A DNA stretch of 64,000 nt, taken from contig NZ_PRDB01000010.1 of the NCBI RefSeq assembly GCF_002925905.1, positions 124,001 through 188,000 of the forward strand. The letters are read 5' to 3'. A program made the position numbers and the translations under genes. The DNA is from Klebsiella michiganensis (lineage in GTDB: Bacteria > Pseudomonadota > Gammaproteobacteria > Enterobacterales > Enterobacteriaceae). Shown here in pieces: positions 7,479 to 15,999 of this stretch. Numbering within the stretch: the first letter of the stretch is position 1; every line of letters begins with the position of its first letter. Below the pieces are notes generated by a model. That model made no database searches. It worked only from the letters and a program-made list of their open reading frames with translations, and had not been told where the DNA came from.

Positions 7479-9536
7479 ATGAAAAAATTTGCGCCTTTGA
7501 GTCCGAAGGTCAATGCGCTATTGCATGGCGCCGACTATAACCCGGAGCAGTGGGAGAACTATCCCGATATTATCGATAAAGATATTGCCATGATGCAGCA
7601 GGCAAAATGTAATGTTATGTCGGTAGGGATATTTAGCTGGGCGAAACTTGAACCTCAGGAAGGCGTATTTGAGTTTGGCTGGTTGGACAGTATTCTGGAT
7701 AAACTCTATGCCGCCGGCATTCATGTCTTTCTCGCGACCCCAAGCGGCGCGCGCCCGGCCTGGATGTCGCAGAAATATCCTCAGGTCCTGCGCGTCGGTC
7801 GCGATCGGGTGCCTGCGCTGCACGGTGGACGTCATAATCACTGTATGTCGTCGCCGGTCTACCGTGATAAAACCCTGAAAATAAATTCCCTGCTGGCGGA
7901 GCGCTACTCGCAGCATCCGGCGGTGCTGGGCTGGCATATCTCCAATGAATACGGCGGAGAGTGCCACTGTAGCCTGTGCCAGGAGCGTTTCCGCGACTGG
8001 CTGAAAGCGCGCTATGAAACGCTGGATAACCTCAATCACGCCTGGTGGAGCACCTTCTGGAGCCACACCTACAGCGACTGGTCGCAGATCGAATCTCCGG
8101 CCCCGCAGGGGGAAGTCTCCATTCATGGTCTGAACCTGGACTGGCATCGCTTTAATACCGCTCAGGTGACGGACTTCTGCCGCCACGAAATTGCGCCGCT
8201 GAAAGCGGCAAATGCTGCGCTGCCGGTAACAACCAACTTTATGGAGTATTTCTACGATTACGACTACTGGCAGCTGGCGCAGGTGCTGGACTTTATCTCA
8301 TGGGACAGCTACCCCATGTGGCACCGTGATAAGGATGAAACCACGCTGGCCTGCTACACCGCCATGTATCATGACATGATGCGCAGCCTGAAGGGCGGCA
8401 AACCGTTTGTGTTAATGGAATCCACCCCGAGCGCCACCAACTGGCAGCCGACCAGTAAGCTGAAGAAACCGGGAATGCATATTCTCTCTTCTCTGCAGGC
8501 GGTGGCGCACGGCGCGGATTCGGTGCAGTACTTCCAGTGGCGTAAGAGCCGCGGTTCGGTTGAGAAGTTTCATGGCGCGATTATCGATCATGTCGGTCAT
8601 CTGGATACGCGCGTGGGTCGTGAAGTGACGGCGCTCGGCGAGATGTTAAGCCAGCTGCCGGGCGTCGTGGGCTGCCGGACGGATGCGAAAGTGGCGATTA
8701 TCTTCGACCAGCAAAACCGCTGGGCGCTGGATGATGCTCAGGGGCCGCGAAATCTCGGCATGGAGTATGAAAATACCGTCAACGAACATTATCGTCCGTT
8801 CTGGGAACAGGGAATTGCGGTAGATATCATCGATGCCGACGTTGACCTGAGCGCATATCAACTGGTCATTGCGCCGATGCTGTATATGGTTCGTGAGGGA
8901 TTTGCCGAACGCGCCGAAGCGTTTGTGGCTAACGGTGGTCATTTAGTTACAACATACTGGACAGGCATAGTGAACGAGTCCGACCTGTGCCATCTCGGCG
9001 GTTTCCCGGGCCCGCTGCGTAAACTGCTGGGCATTTGGGCGGAAGAGATTGACTGCCTGAACGACGGCGAACGCAACCTGGTACAGGGGCTGGCGGGCAA
9101 TGAAGGGGGCCTGCAGGGACCGTATCAGGTACGCCATCTGTGTGAACTGATCCATGCCGAAACGGCGCAGCCGCTGGCGACCTACCGCGATGATTTTTAC
9201 GCGGGAAGACCGGCGGTTACCGTCAATCACGTGGGTAAAGGTAAGGCCTGGCACGTCGCTTCGCGCAACGATCTGGCTTTCCAGCGGGACTTCTTCACCG
9301 CCATAAGTAAAGAACTGTCGCTGCCGCGTGCGGTGGCGGCCGATTTCCCGCCGGGCGTGGTGGCGACCGCACGGACGGACGGTGAAACCACCTACGTATT
9401 CCTGCAAAACTACAGCGCGCAGCAGCAGCAGGTGACCTTACCGCAGGGCTATCAGGACAGCCTCACCGGCGCGGCACTGAACGCGCCGTTGACCTTAAAA
9501 GCGTGGGATTGCCGCATTCTCAGCCGTCACGCGTAA
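7479..9536 (+). CDS. ganA: Beta-galactosidase, glycoside hydrolase family 42, cytoplasmic oligogalactan-degrading
   Basis: Releases galactose from imported beta-1,4-galacto-oligosaccharides. It is 685 aa with no signal peptide. Acid/base Glu157 is in ISNEYGGE and nucleophile Glu314 in VLMESTPS. The zinc-site cysteines typical of GH42 are seen in the CHCSLC cluster and in NHCMSS. The TIM barrel, trimerisation and C-terminal beta domains fit the family's usual length. Start 7479 is chosen over the ATG at 7470 because the ribosome site CAGGA (7466-7470) overlaps the latter. A strong terminator follows at 9551. Named ganA as in Bacillus subtilis; the Dickeya equivalent is called GanB. Confidence 0.92.
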   Translation: MKKFAPLSPKVNALLHGADYNPEQWENYPDIIDKDIAMMQQAKCNVMSVGIFSWAKLEPQEGVFEFGWLDSILDKLYAAGIHVFLATPSGARPAWMSQKYPQVLRVGRDRVPALHGGRHNHCMSSPVYRDKTLKINSLLAERYSQHPAVLGWHISNEYGGECHCSLCQERFRDWLKARYETLDNLNHAWWSTFWSHTYSDWSQIESPAPQGEVSIHGLNLDWHRFNTAQVTDFCRHEIAPLKAANAALPVTTNFMEYFYDYDYWQLAQVLDFISWDSYPMWHRDKDETTLACYTAMYHDMMRSLKGGKPFVLMESTPSATNWQPTSKLKKPGMHILSSLQAVAHGADSVQYFQWRKSRGSVEKFHGAIIDHVGHLDTRVGREVTALGEMLSQLPGVVGCRTDAKVAIIFDQQNRWALDDAQGPRNLGMEYENTVNEHYRPFWEQGIAVDIIDADVDLSAYQLVIAPMLYMVREGFAERAEAFVANGGHLVTTYWTGIVNESDLCHLGGFPGPLRKLLGIWAEEIDCLNDGERNLVQGLAGNEGGLQGPYQVRHLCELIHAETAQPLATYRDDFYAGRPAVTVNHVGKGKAWHVASRNDLAFQRDFFTAISKELSLPRAVAADFPPGVVATARTDGETTYVFLQNYSAQQQQVTLPQGYQDSLTGAALNAPLTLKAWDCRILSRHA

Positions 9537-9550
9537 TTTTTCTCTATCCA

Positions 9551-9579
9551 CGCCTGCTCGCAAGAGCAGGCGTTTTTTT
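9551..9579 (+). terminator. Strong intrinsic terminator after the GH42 gene
   Basis: Perfect 9-bp GC-rich stem (CGCCTGCTC/GAGCAGGCG), GCAA tetraloop, then seven T's. It ends 22 bp before the EIIB start codon, and the EIIB ribosome site (AGGAG, 9591-9595) follows at once. There is no room for a promoter between them. Confidence 0.9.
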
Positions 9580-9601
9580 ATCTGCTTATCAGGAGTCTAT
9601 T

Positions 9602-9916
9602 ATGGTGAGTTTAAAATCCTTTCTGAATTATTTCTCCCAGTCTCGTCCGGCGGTAACGTTAAGCCCGGCGGAACAACAACAGATTGAACGTTTAATTCAG
9701 GCTTTTGGCGGCGAGGCGAATATTGTCAACGTTGACGCCTGTATCACCCGCTTACGCGTCACGGTGAATAATCTGTCGATTGTTGACTCTCAGGCGCTAC
9801 AGCAGCAGGGAGCGCTTGGCGTTATTATCCTTGGGCAGCAGGTGCATGCTATTTTCGGTAAACAGTCGGATGCTTTGCGTCAATTACTTGACGAACACTT
9901 TGCCAGCCGTAAATAA
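9602..9916 (+). CDS. Stand-alone PTS EIIB domain, glucose family
   Basis: A 104-aa protein made only of an EIIB fold of the glucose/N-acetylglucosamine family. The phosphorylation cysteine is Cys47 in VDACITRLRV, and the tail GVIILGQQVHAIFG matches the family. ATG at 9602 with AGGAG six bases upstream. No EIIC or EIIA partner is encoded nearby, so it cannot form a transporter by itself. It could work with an EIIC elsewhere, act as a phosphate sink or sensor, or be a remnant of a lost permease. It is separated from the galactan genes by a strong terminator, so it may be expressed by read-through. The gene is intact and the active-site residue is kept, which argues against decay. Confidence 0.8.
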   Translation: MVSLKSFLNYFSQSRPAVTLSPAEQQQIERLIQAFGGEANIVNVDACITRLRVTVNNLSIVDSQALQQQGALGVIILGQQVHAIFGKQSDALRQLLDEHFASRK

Positions 9917-9951
9917 AATAAAACGGGATAACGCAATAATGAGTTATCCCG
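9911..9951 (-). terminator. Terminator of the LamB-type porin gene, possibly bidirectional
   Basis: Perfect 9-bp stem (CGGGATAAC at 9924-9932, GTTATCCCG at 9943-9951). Read leftward it is followed by a T-rich tract (complement of 9911-9923). It lies 89 bp after the porin stop and also just downstream of the EIIB gene coming from the other side. Confidence 0.7.
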
Positions 9952-10039
9952 AAAAGAAAACAAAGCATTCAATGGCAATAATGATTACCGGAGGGTAATT
10001 AACGACCTTACAGCTGGAGATAAAACAGTTAAATGACGA

Positions 10040-11311
10040 CTACCACCAGGCCTCGACCTGTACACCAAAGTTCCACGTATTATTGGCAGTTTGATCTTCG
10101 AACGGTTTACCGTTTTCAGAGTCATTCAGATACGAAGCGAAAATGCGCAGTTCCGGGCGAGACATAAAGTCAGGGCCATCGGCCAGGCCCAGCGCGATGG
10201 TATATTTCTCACCGGCCTGCTTATAATCAGTATTGTTCTTGTAGCTATCTTTTTGGTAAAAGCCGCCCACTTCGCCAATCAGGCGCACGTATTCGGTGAA
10301 CTGATACTGCCCACGAGCCACCAGCGACAGCATGCGCGTTTTATCCGTGTAATCGGTGATGTTGTCCGCGGAGCCCCAGGTGAGAACGTGGTTAATGGAG
10401 AACTTTTCGGTAATCGGAATTAAACCGGTATTAATCACGCGGTATCCGGTGGCGTCATTGACGTAGTTCCACATGTCGTACCAGCCGCCGCCCTGGGAAA
10501 CCATGTTCTGCGCCAGCCCTTTGTTGGCGTACTGCAGCACCGTTTTGTTGTAACCACCCAGCATATCCTGGCTGATTTCACCGGTTAGCATGACGCCGTT
10601 TTCAGCATCGTATAGACCACCGTAGGAGTCCTGCTTTTTAGTGGTATTCGGCATCGCGTAGTCGATACCAAATTCGGTCCACGAACCGGCCCACGGCTTC
10701 CAGCCTGCGTAGCGCAGGTCGAGGTAGTTAATGTTGACGTTGCTATCGCCATCGACGCGGTAGTCGACGTCATTGGCATCGCCGCGGATCCAGGCAAATG
10801 AAACGGCCCCCGGGCCGAGCGTATAGTTTTCGATCCCGGCACCGGATCCGGAAATGTTCCAGTATTTGGTATCAATGATGTGGAGATCGTGGCGCTGGTA
10901 GTAGCGTTTACCGCCCCAAATGACCGCGTTCGGATCGCCGGGGACCAGCCCTTTGATTTGCAGGTTGAGCTGGCGCAGGCCGAATTGGGCATCATCATCG
11001 AGCGTGGTTTCGTTATCGTTAGAACCGTCAGAGACCATGCTGACCATGCTATCAAGATAGAAGCTAACGTCATTCTTCTTATAGACCTCTGATCCCAGCT
11101 CCAGCTCGCCGTAGGTATCGGACTCATTACCCAGACGGCCAATTTTGTTTTTTTGCCATTCGGCCTGACTACCGTCGCCGGAGACCCCAACCCCGGCGCG
11201 CATATAGCCATGAAAATCGATACCCGGAAGCGTGGCGGAAGCAGCAAACACGGATGGTGAAATCAGCGCAGCGGCCAACGCAGCGGAGAGTGTGCGCAGC
11301 GTAGTGTTCAT
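10040..11311 (-). CDS. ganL: Sugar-specific outer-membrane porin, LamB/maltoporin family, for oligogalactan
   Basis: Outer-membrane trimeric sugar porin, 423 aa, with a signal peptide (cleavage near VFA, about residue 24). LamB features are IDFHGYMRAGVG at the mature N-terminus, RLGNESDTYGELELG, and WGGKRYYQRHDLHIIDTKYWN as in maltoporin. It ends in an aromatic residue (EAWW), as beta-barrels do for assembly. ATG 11311 follows AGAGGA; the upstream in-frame start lacks a ribosome site. It stands divergent to the LacI-type regulator and shares its control region. In Dickeya the equivalent GanL is needed for growth on galactan; equivalence here is by position and family. Confidence 0.9.
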   Translation of the reverse strand: MNTTLRTLSAALAAALISPSVFAASATLPGIDFHGYMRAGVGVSGDGSQAEWQKNKIGRLGNESDTYGELELGSEVYKKNDVSFYLDSMVSMVSDGSNDNETTLDDDAQFGLRQLNLQIKGLVPGDPNAVIWGGKRYYQRHDLHIIDTKYWNISGSGAGIENYTLGPGAVSFAWIRGDANDVDYRVDGDSNVNINYLDLRYAGWKPWAGSWTEFGIDYAMPNTTKKQDSYGGLYDAENGVMLTGEISQDMLGGYNKTVLQYANKGLAQNMVSQGGGWYDMWNYVNDATGYRVINTGLIPITEKFSINHVLTWGSADNITDYTDKTRMLSLVARGQYQFTEYVRLIGEVGGFYQKDSYKNNTDYKQAGEKYTIALGLADGPDFMSRPELRIFASYLNDSENGKPFEDQTANNTWNFGVQVEAWW

Positions 11312-11580
11312 GTCTATCCTCTTATTTTTTTGTATTACGTTCACATAACCGATGTCATAAAATGCCTAAACCCGAATTCAGGCAATTAAATGATCGCTAT
11401 AGTGTGATTAACTGCAAATAAATTGGCGGGTTTTGTTACGACTAGTGAGTCCATTCACAATTTGTTGTATTGTGAGCGTAATACTTTTTGTGATGATTGT
11501 GATTCGGGGGACGCGGCGATGAGCGTTTTTTCACATTGCCCCTGTTACAATCCAGGGATAACAACATAAGGAACCGGACT
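11312..11580. promoter_or_regulatory. Divergent control region of porin and GanR genes with a lac-operator-like site
   Basis: The stretch at 11468-11488 matches about 15 of 21 positions of the E. coli lac operator, including the block ATTGTGAGCG. It is embedded in an 18-bp dyad (GTATT/AATAC arms, 11467-11484). Overlapping it is a perfect 7-bp inverted repeat TCACAAT/ATTGTGA (11455-11475). A CRP-like half (TGTGA, 11403-11407) lies closer to the porin gene. A -10-like TACAAT (11546-11551) precedes the regulator. All sites are read by eye. Confidence 0.55.
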
Positions 11581-12654
11581 ATGAAGTCTAAAAGCGCGAC
11601 CTTAGAAGACGTTGCTCGCCATGCGGGCGTCTCCTATCAGACCGTGTCCAGGGTACTCAATAAATCTGCTAATGTATCCAAAGCCACACGCAGCAAGGTG
11701 GAGAAATCCATTGAGGAGCTGCGCTATGTCCCAAACCGCCTGGCGCAGCAGCTGGTAGGAAAGCAAAGCCGCACCGTGGGCCTGGTCACCATCTCCCTCG
11801 CATTGCACGCGCCTTCTCAGGTGGCTGCTGCGGTAAAACGCTATGCGAATGTGGAAGGCTATCAGGTGCTCATCTCCATGATCGATGAGAGCGTCAACCA
11901 AAGTATTCAAGATTCCATTAATGAACTTAAGTCTCAGCTGGTGGATAAGGTCATCATCAACGTGCCGCTGGAGACTGAACTGGCTCAAAAAATTGCCGCT
12001 GATAACGATGATATCGTCTGTCTGTTTTTAGATGTTGACCCCTACAGCTCCGTGTTTAACGTTTCGTTTAACCCGGCTGACGGCACCCGGGCCAGCGTCA
12101 AATATCTCTATGAAATGGGGCATCGGGAGATCGCGCTGCTAGCCGGCCCGGAAAGCTCGGTATCGGCTAAACTGCGTCTGAAAAGCTGGATTGAGACCCT
12201 TGAGGGATATGGCCTGCAGCCGGTCACGGTGATTCGCGGTAACTGGGATGCGCAGAGCGGCTATGCCGGCGCGCTGCAAATGCTGCGGGAGACGCCAAAC
12301 TTTACCGCCGTTCTGGTGGGTAACGATCAGATGGCGCTGGGCGTACTGAGCGCGTTTCACCAACATCAGGTGCCAATTCCGGGGGAAAAATCGGTTATTG
12401 GTTATGATGACACCTATGAGAGTTCGTTCTTTTACCCGGCGCTCACCACCGTTTCGCTGGATCTTGATTTACAAGGAAAAGAGGCCGTCCGGCGCCTTCT
12501 CGATAGCGGCGATCACGAGACATCTCATACTTCTTCTATCCTTCCGGCTCGTCTGGTCGTGCGCCACTCTACCGGGCCAAAAACGGAGCCGGGTAAAAAC
12601 CTGCAGTCTATTGCCGAACAGCTCAGAGCGCTGGCGCATCAGCTTAATCCTTAA
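11581..12654 (+). CDS. ganR: LacI-family transcriptional repressor of the galactan genes
   Basis: DNA-binding regulator, 357 aa, unusually close to LacI itself. The recognition helix (SYQTVSRVLNK, residues 18-28) carries the Tyr-Gln-Arg contacts that in LacI read the lac operator (Y19, Q20, R24 here). The hinge contains LAQQLVGKQS. LacI-like inducer-pocket segments are kept (LFLDV, GNDQMALG, GYDDT), but the Arg197 equivalent is Lys in SAKLRLK. A LacI-like C-terminal stretch after residue 330 may be a tetramerisation tail. ATG at 11581 follows AAGGAACC. Predicted to bind lac-operator-like sites around the locus and to respond to a galactoside; both are inference. Confidence 0.88.
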   Translation: MKSKSATLEDVARHAGVSYQTVSRVLNKSANVSKATRSKVEKSIEELRYVPNRLAQQLVGKQSRTVGLVTISLALHAPSQVAAAVKRYANVEGYQVLISMIDESVNQSIQDSINELKSQLVDKVIINVPLETELAQKIAADNDDIVCLFLDVDPYSSVFNVSFNPADGTRASVKYLYEMGHREIALLAGPESSVSAKLRLKSWIETLEGYGLQPVTVIRGNWDAQSGYAGALQMLRETPNFTAVLVGNDQMALGVLSAFHQHQVPIPGEKSVIGYDDTYESSFFYPALTTVSLDLDLQGKEAVRRLLDSGDHETSHTSSILPARLVVRHSTGPKTEPGKNLQSIAEQLRALAHQLNP

Positions 12655-12669
12655 TCCTTAATCCGCAAC

Positions 12670-12690
12670 GGGCGGCCTGCGCCGCCCTTT
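12670..12690 (+). terminator. Terminator-like hairpin after ganR
   Basis: GGGCGGC-CTGC-GCCGCCC stem (7 bp, 4-nt loop) followed by only three T's, 15 bp after the ganR stop. Confidence 0.6.
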
Positions 12691-12743
12691 AGCCCCTTCC
12701 ATTCTCAGGGTTGATCTTTGTATTCACCGGGCGTACCATGATG

Positions 12744-12759
12744 TTATGTTATAACGTAA
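12744..12759. promoter_or_regulatory. Zur-like operator upstream of rpmE2
   Basis: A near-perfect 16-bp palindrome, TTATGTTATAACGTAA, centred on GTTATAAC, 15 bp before the rpmE2 start. Known enterobacterial Zur boxes have the core ATGTTATAATATAACAT. Control of the zinc-free ribosomal protein pair by Zur is well established in E. coli. Confidence 0.7.
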
Positions 12760-12773
12760 TGATTGAGGTCGCT

Positions 12774-13037
12774 ATGAAACCCAATATTCATCCGCATTAT
12801 CGTACGGTGGTTTTTCACGATACCAGCGCCAATGAATACTTCAAAGTCGGATCAACGATCCGTACCGAGCGCGAAATTGAGCTGGAAGGCGAGACGTATC
12901 CCTACGTAACGCTCGATGTCTCCTCCAAATCGCATCCGTATTACACCGGCAAACAGAAGGCCTTCAACAATGAAGGCAGCACCGCGCGTTTCCGCCAGCG
13001 CTTCGGCGGTTTTATTGATGCGAAAAGGAGTAAATAA
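12774..13037 (+). CDS. rpmE2: Zinc-independent ribosomal protein bL31B (YkgM)
   Basis: Large-subunit ribosomal protein, 87 aa, the paralogue of bL31 that replaces it when zinc is scarce. No cysteine is present, so the zinc-binding CxxC of bL31A is absent, which identifies the B type. The sequence [16 protein letters not shown] and the ending [10 protein letters not shown] are typical. Start 12774 is chosen because the coding match begins here; upstream in-frame codons lie within the Zur-like box. The stop overlaps the next start by one base (TAATG), so it is coupled to rpmJ2. Confidence 0.95.
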   Translation: MKPNIHPHYRTVVFHDTSANEYFKVGSTIRTEREIELEGETYPYVTLDVSSKSHPYYTGKQKAFNNEGSTARFRQRFGGFIDAKRSK

Positions 13038-13177
13038 TGCAGGTGCTCAACTCATTGCGTAGCGCGAAACAGCGCCACCCGGATTGCCAGATCGTCAAGC
13101 GTAAAGGGCGGCTGTACGTTATCTGCAAAAGTAATCCTCGCTTTAAGGCCGTCCAGGGGCGCAAGAAGAGACGTTAA
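13037..13177 (+). CDS. rpmJ2: Zinc-independent ribosomal protein bL36B (YkgO)
   Basis: Ribosomal protein of 46 aa ([17 protein letters not shown]... ending KKRR), nearly identical to E. coli YkgO. It lacks the four-ligand zinc ribbon of bL36A. The ATG at 13037 shares one base with the rpmE2 stop, and AAGGAG lies inside the end of rpmE2. It stands in for the zinc protein during zinc limitation. Its stop codon shares the palindrome TTAA with the stop of the converging acetyltransferase gene. Confidence 0.95.
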   Translation: MQVLNSLRSAKQRHPDCQIVKRKGRLYVICKSNPRFKAVQGRKKRR

Positions 13178-13872
13178 CGGAAGCTCTCCAGCGTTCGTAA
13201 CTGCCGGCCGTCGGCGCTAAAGTTGTCGGCGGCCAGCCACTGCTGCATTGCCTTGTCAATCTGCGGCCACTCGGAATCGATAATCGAAAACCAGTCGGTA
13301 TCGCGGTTGTGGCCCTTTATCACCAGCGCCTGACGAAAACGCCCCTCATACTGAAATCCCAGCCGCAGCGCCGCCCGGCGTGAAGGCTCGTTCAAACTGT
13401 TGCATTTCCACTCGTAGCGACGATAGCCGAGCGTTGCAAAAATATAATGCATCAGCAGCCATTGAGCCTCGGTGGCCATCGCCGTCCGGCTTAGTAAAGG
13501 CGAGAAGTGAACGTGGCCGACTTCAACAACGCCATTTTTAGCATCGATTCTCATCAGCGCCAGTGAGCCGACGGGCTGGTCTGTCCGTTGATCTATCACG
13601 GCAAAGTGAATGGGATCGGCCTGCCCGGAAACGTGCTCTATCCACGCGCGGTATTCCTCTACGCTGTTATCCGGCTCACGCAGCAGCCACGTCCAGCTTC
13701 GGGTGTCCGGGGCCAGCCGATGGGCGTCAAACAGCGCACCGGCGTGCGTGGAGCGCAATGGCTCAAGGCGGCAAAGGCGGCCCTGCAGATTCAACCTTTC
13801 AGGATGCGGACGGGGCAGCCAGTCGGGCAGGGCTGCGCCAACGGGTTGATCGAATTGATTAAGATGGCTCAT
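13174..13872 (-). CDS. GNAT-family N-acetyltransferase, RimJ/RimL-like
   Basis: A 232-aa protein with a GNAT fold of the RimL group (Acetyltransf_3 type): [17 protein letters not shown] at the front, [26 protein letters not shown] in the middle strands, and the late motif [24 protein letters not shown]. Acetyl-CoA transfer to an amine is the family reaction; the substrate is unknown. ATG at 13872 follows AAGGAAAACCTC. It diverges from a MocR regulator across a 101-bp gap containing a perfect dyad, suggesting that regulator controls it. The 3' end overlaps the rpmJ2 stop by four bases. Confidence 0.85.
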   Translation of the reverse strand: MSHLNQFDQPVGAALPDWLPRPHPERLNLQGRLCRLEPLRSTHAGALFDAHRLAPDTRSWTWLLREPDNSVEEYRAWIEHVSGQADPIHFAVIDQRTDQPVGSLALMRIDAKNGVVEVGHVHFSPLLSRTAMATEAQWLLMHYIFATLGYRRYEWKCNSLNEPSRRAALRLGFQYEGRFRQALVIKGHNRDTDWFSIIDSEWPQIDKAMQQWLAADNFSADGRQLRTLESFR

Positions 13873-13917
13873 GAGGTTTTCCTTTGGCAGGTGAATGCTG
13901 CGAGATTAGGCGCTTGT

Positions 13918-13937
13918 TGGTTCCATAAAAAGAACCA
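13918..13937. promoter_or_regulatory. Candidate MocR operator
   Basis: Perfect 6-bp inverted repeat TGGTTC-N8-GAACCA in the gap between the divergent acetyltransferase and MocR genes. Its AT-rich spacer (CATAAAAA) fits the MocR/PdxR operator style. Assignment is from position and symmetry. Confidence 0.55.
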
Positions 13938-13973
13938 CAGGAGTATATTTTTAGGGTGCCATGAGGAGCGATG

Positions 13974-15428
13974 ATGAATATTCCGGATGATGCTTTTTTT
14001 GCTTTACTGGAGCAGGCCCTGCGCGGCAGGGGAGGTGGAACCCTGCAGCGTACGCTCTATCAGACACTACGCGAGGCGATTTTGCAGGGGGCGCTGGCAG
14101 GTGATAGCCGTTTACCCGGCTCGCGCGCCATGGCCCAGCGTCTGGGACTGTCGCGCAACACCGTCAACGGCGCGCTGGAGCAGCTGGCGATAGAGGGGTA
14201 TTTATTACGTAGCCGCCAGGGGACGTCCGTCGCGCCTTTAGGAACTCAGGGAGAGGGGGAGGTTGAGGCGCGCCATATTGTGCTCCCTGAATACTTACAG
14301 GGATTACCAGCGGCAATCCATCGTGATTCACCCACGCTGCTCTTTACGCCGGGAATGCCTGCGGTTAACTACTTTCCGCTTTCCATCTGGCGCCGGCTCC
14401 TGGATCGCGTACTGCGTGAAGAGGGAAGCGCATTATTGGGCTACGGCGATGCGCAGGGAGAGCTCGTACTGCGAAAAGCCATTGCCCGCCACCTTGCGCT
14501 CTCGCGGGGGATCCGCTGTGAAGCCAGCCAGATTGTGATTACGGAAGGTGCGCTGGAAGGCGTCGATTTATGCACGCATTTGCTGAGCGTCGCTGGCGAT
14601 ACGGCATGGGTAGAAGAACCCGGCTATCCGGGAGTAAAAAGCATCTTTCTCAAATCCGGACTTCATATACAGGGCGTGCCGGTTGATCATGAAGGGATGC
14701 GTTTTGATAGTCATAATGATAGTGAAGCGCCGCGATTGATCTTTACTTCACCTTCCCATCAATATCCCTGCGGAGCAGTGATGAGCGCCGGGAGGCGACT
14801 GGCACTACTGGAGTATGCCCGCCGGCATGATTCATGGATTATTGAAGATGATTACGACAGCGAGTTTCGCTACAGCGGTGAGCCCATTCCGGCCATGCTG
14901 GGGATGGCCAGGCAGGCGCCGGTGGTTTATCTGGGGACATTCAGCAAAACGCTATTTCCGTCGCTGCGCATTGGCTTTATGGTGATGCCTCCCGCGCTGG
15001 CGGAGGCCGCACGTGGCGCCATTGGTTCGCTATTACGCGGCGGCCATCGGGCCGAACAGAGGGCGCTGGCGTTGTTCATTGAAGAGGGGCACTACGCACG
15101 TCATTTAGCCGCCATGCGCCGTTTATACCGTAAACGTCAGCAGCAGCTGCGGGAGATTCTGGCTCAAGAGCTCAGGCATCCTTATGAACTGTTTGGCGGC
15201 GAGGGGGGCCTGCACCTGACCGTTGCTATCGACAACGTGGATGACCTGGCGATTGTGCAGCAGGCCCGGCGGTTTCAGCTGGCACCCGGGGCGTTAAGCC
15301 GTTTTTACCTGGATGTAAACACGGCGCGAAGCGGCTTTGTTCTGGGCTACGGTAATACGTCCGCCTCGCATTTTATGGCTGCGGTACGGACGCTGAGCCG
15401 TCTTATTGCGCTGGACCGACGCGGGTAA
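13974..15428 (+). CDS. MocR/PdxR-type regulator: GntR helix-turn-helix fused to aminotransferase-like domain
   Basis: About 484 aa. The N-terminal winged helix (about residues 24-75, with [22 protein letters not shown]) joins a fold-type I aminotransferase domain from about 110. PLP-site segments are visible: [12 protein letters not shown] and the Schiff-base lysine in [14 protein letters not shown]. Such proteins sense PLP or an amino compound and regulate a neighbouring gene. Start 13974 is preferred over the adjacent ATG at 13971 because AGGAG (13964-13968) is then five bases away. The 3' end overlaps convergent ylaC by 26 bp. Likely target: the divergent acetyltransferase and itself. Confidence 0.85.
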   Translation: MNIPDDAFFALLEQALRGRGGGTLQRTLYQTLREAILQGALAGDSRLPGSRAMAQRLGLSRNTVNGALEQLAIEGYLLRSRQGTSVAPLGTQGEGEVEARHIVLPEYLQGLPAAIHRDSPTLLFTPGMPAVNYFPLSIWRRLLDRVLREEGSALLGYGDAQGELVLRKAIARHLALSRGIRCEASQIVITEGALEGVDLCTHLLSVAGDTAWVEEPGYPGVKSIFLKSGLHIQGVPVDHEGMRFDSHNDSEAPRLIFTSPSHQYPCGAVMSAGRRLALLEYARRHDSWIIEDDYDSEFRYSGEPIPAMLGMARQAPVVYLGTFSKTLFPSLRIGFMVMPPALAEAARGAIGSLLRGGHRAEQRALALFIEEGHYARHLAAMRRLYRKRQQQLREILAQELRHPYELFGGEGGLHLTVAIDNVDDLAIVQQARRFQLAPGALSRFYLDVNTARSGFVLGYGNTSASHFMAAVRTLSRLIALDRRG

Positions 15429-15873
15429 GAGAAAACACATCGTAAAAGGAGAGTTCGCCTTTGGTGGCGATCATTTTTTGTAGCTGAGCCTTTTGTTCGC
15501 CGCCGACGCGTGGCGATTGCAGGATGCGTTCAAGCAGTTGCTCAGGGACAAATCGGGTGTTGTACCACTCACCGTTGTAGCACACGCGGAAATCAAGAAC
15601 GTCAATATCTTCATAACGATAGCGCGGGTAGACGTCGAAGAAAAAGAAACCGTTTAGCAGAACAAATAACACAATTAACAGCCAGACAGAATCTACCAGC
15701 GTTTCGGAACGTAGCATCACAATAAGCGTGGCCAGGAAAGCCGCGTACATGGCGACAAAAAGCCATGGATGGTTGCGAATAAAGCTAATGCTAAAGCGCG
15801 GACGGTTGTCGCGCTTCTCTTTCACATTTAGCTCATCAATGGTGCTCTTCAGCAGCAGCTGTATTTCTGTCAT
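15403..15873 (-). CDS. ylaC: Inner-membrane protein YlaC
   Basis: 156 aa, the same length as E. coli YlaC (DUF5362/YlaC family). Two hydrophobic helices lie close together (about residues 38-57 and 64-82), with soluble ends. Start at 15873 ([16 protein letters not shown]) follows GGGGAATAAG; a longer in-frame reading has no ribosome site. Precedes maa as in E. coli. Function unknown. The gene's end overlaps the MocR gene's end. Confidence 0.9.
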   Translation of the reverse strand: MTEIQLLLKSTIDELNVKEKRDNRPRFSISFIRNHPWLFVAMYAAFLATLIVMLRSETLVDSVWLLIVLFVLLNGFFFFDVYPRYRYEDIDVLDFRVCYNGEWYNTRFVPEQLLERILQSPRVGGEQKAQLQKMIATKGELSFYDVFSLTRVGPAQ

Positions 15874-15999
15874 CTTATTCCCCAAATTCTGCCATGAGCC
15901 CGTATCCAGGCGTGACAAATCGGGCTCAGCCTGAAGGCTATTTTATGTTGCGTAAATCCATGGGGAAAGTAACAGATTGGTTGCAGAAAAGCATAACAG

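Noticed and set aside
11403-11418. CRP site next to the porin gene as a firm feature
   Set aside because: Left half is perfect but the right half matches only 3 of 5 bases; kept only as a possibility.
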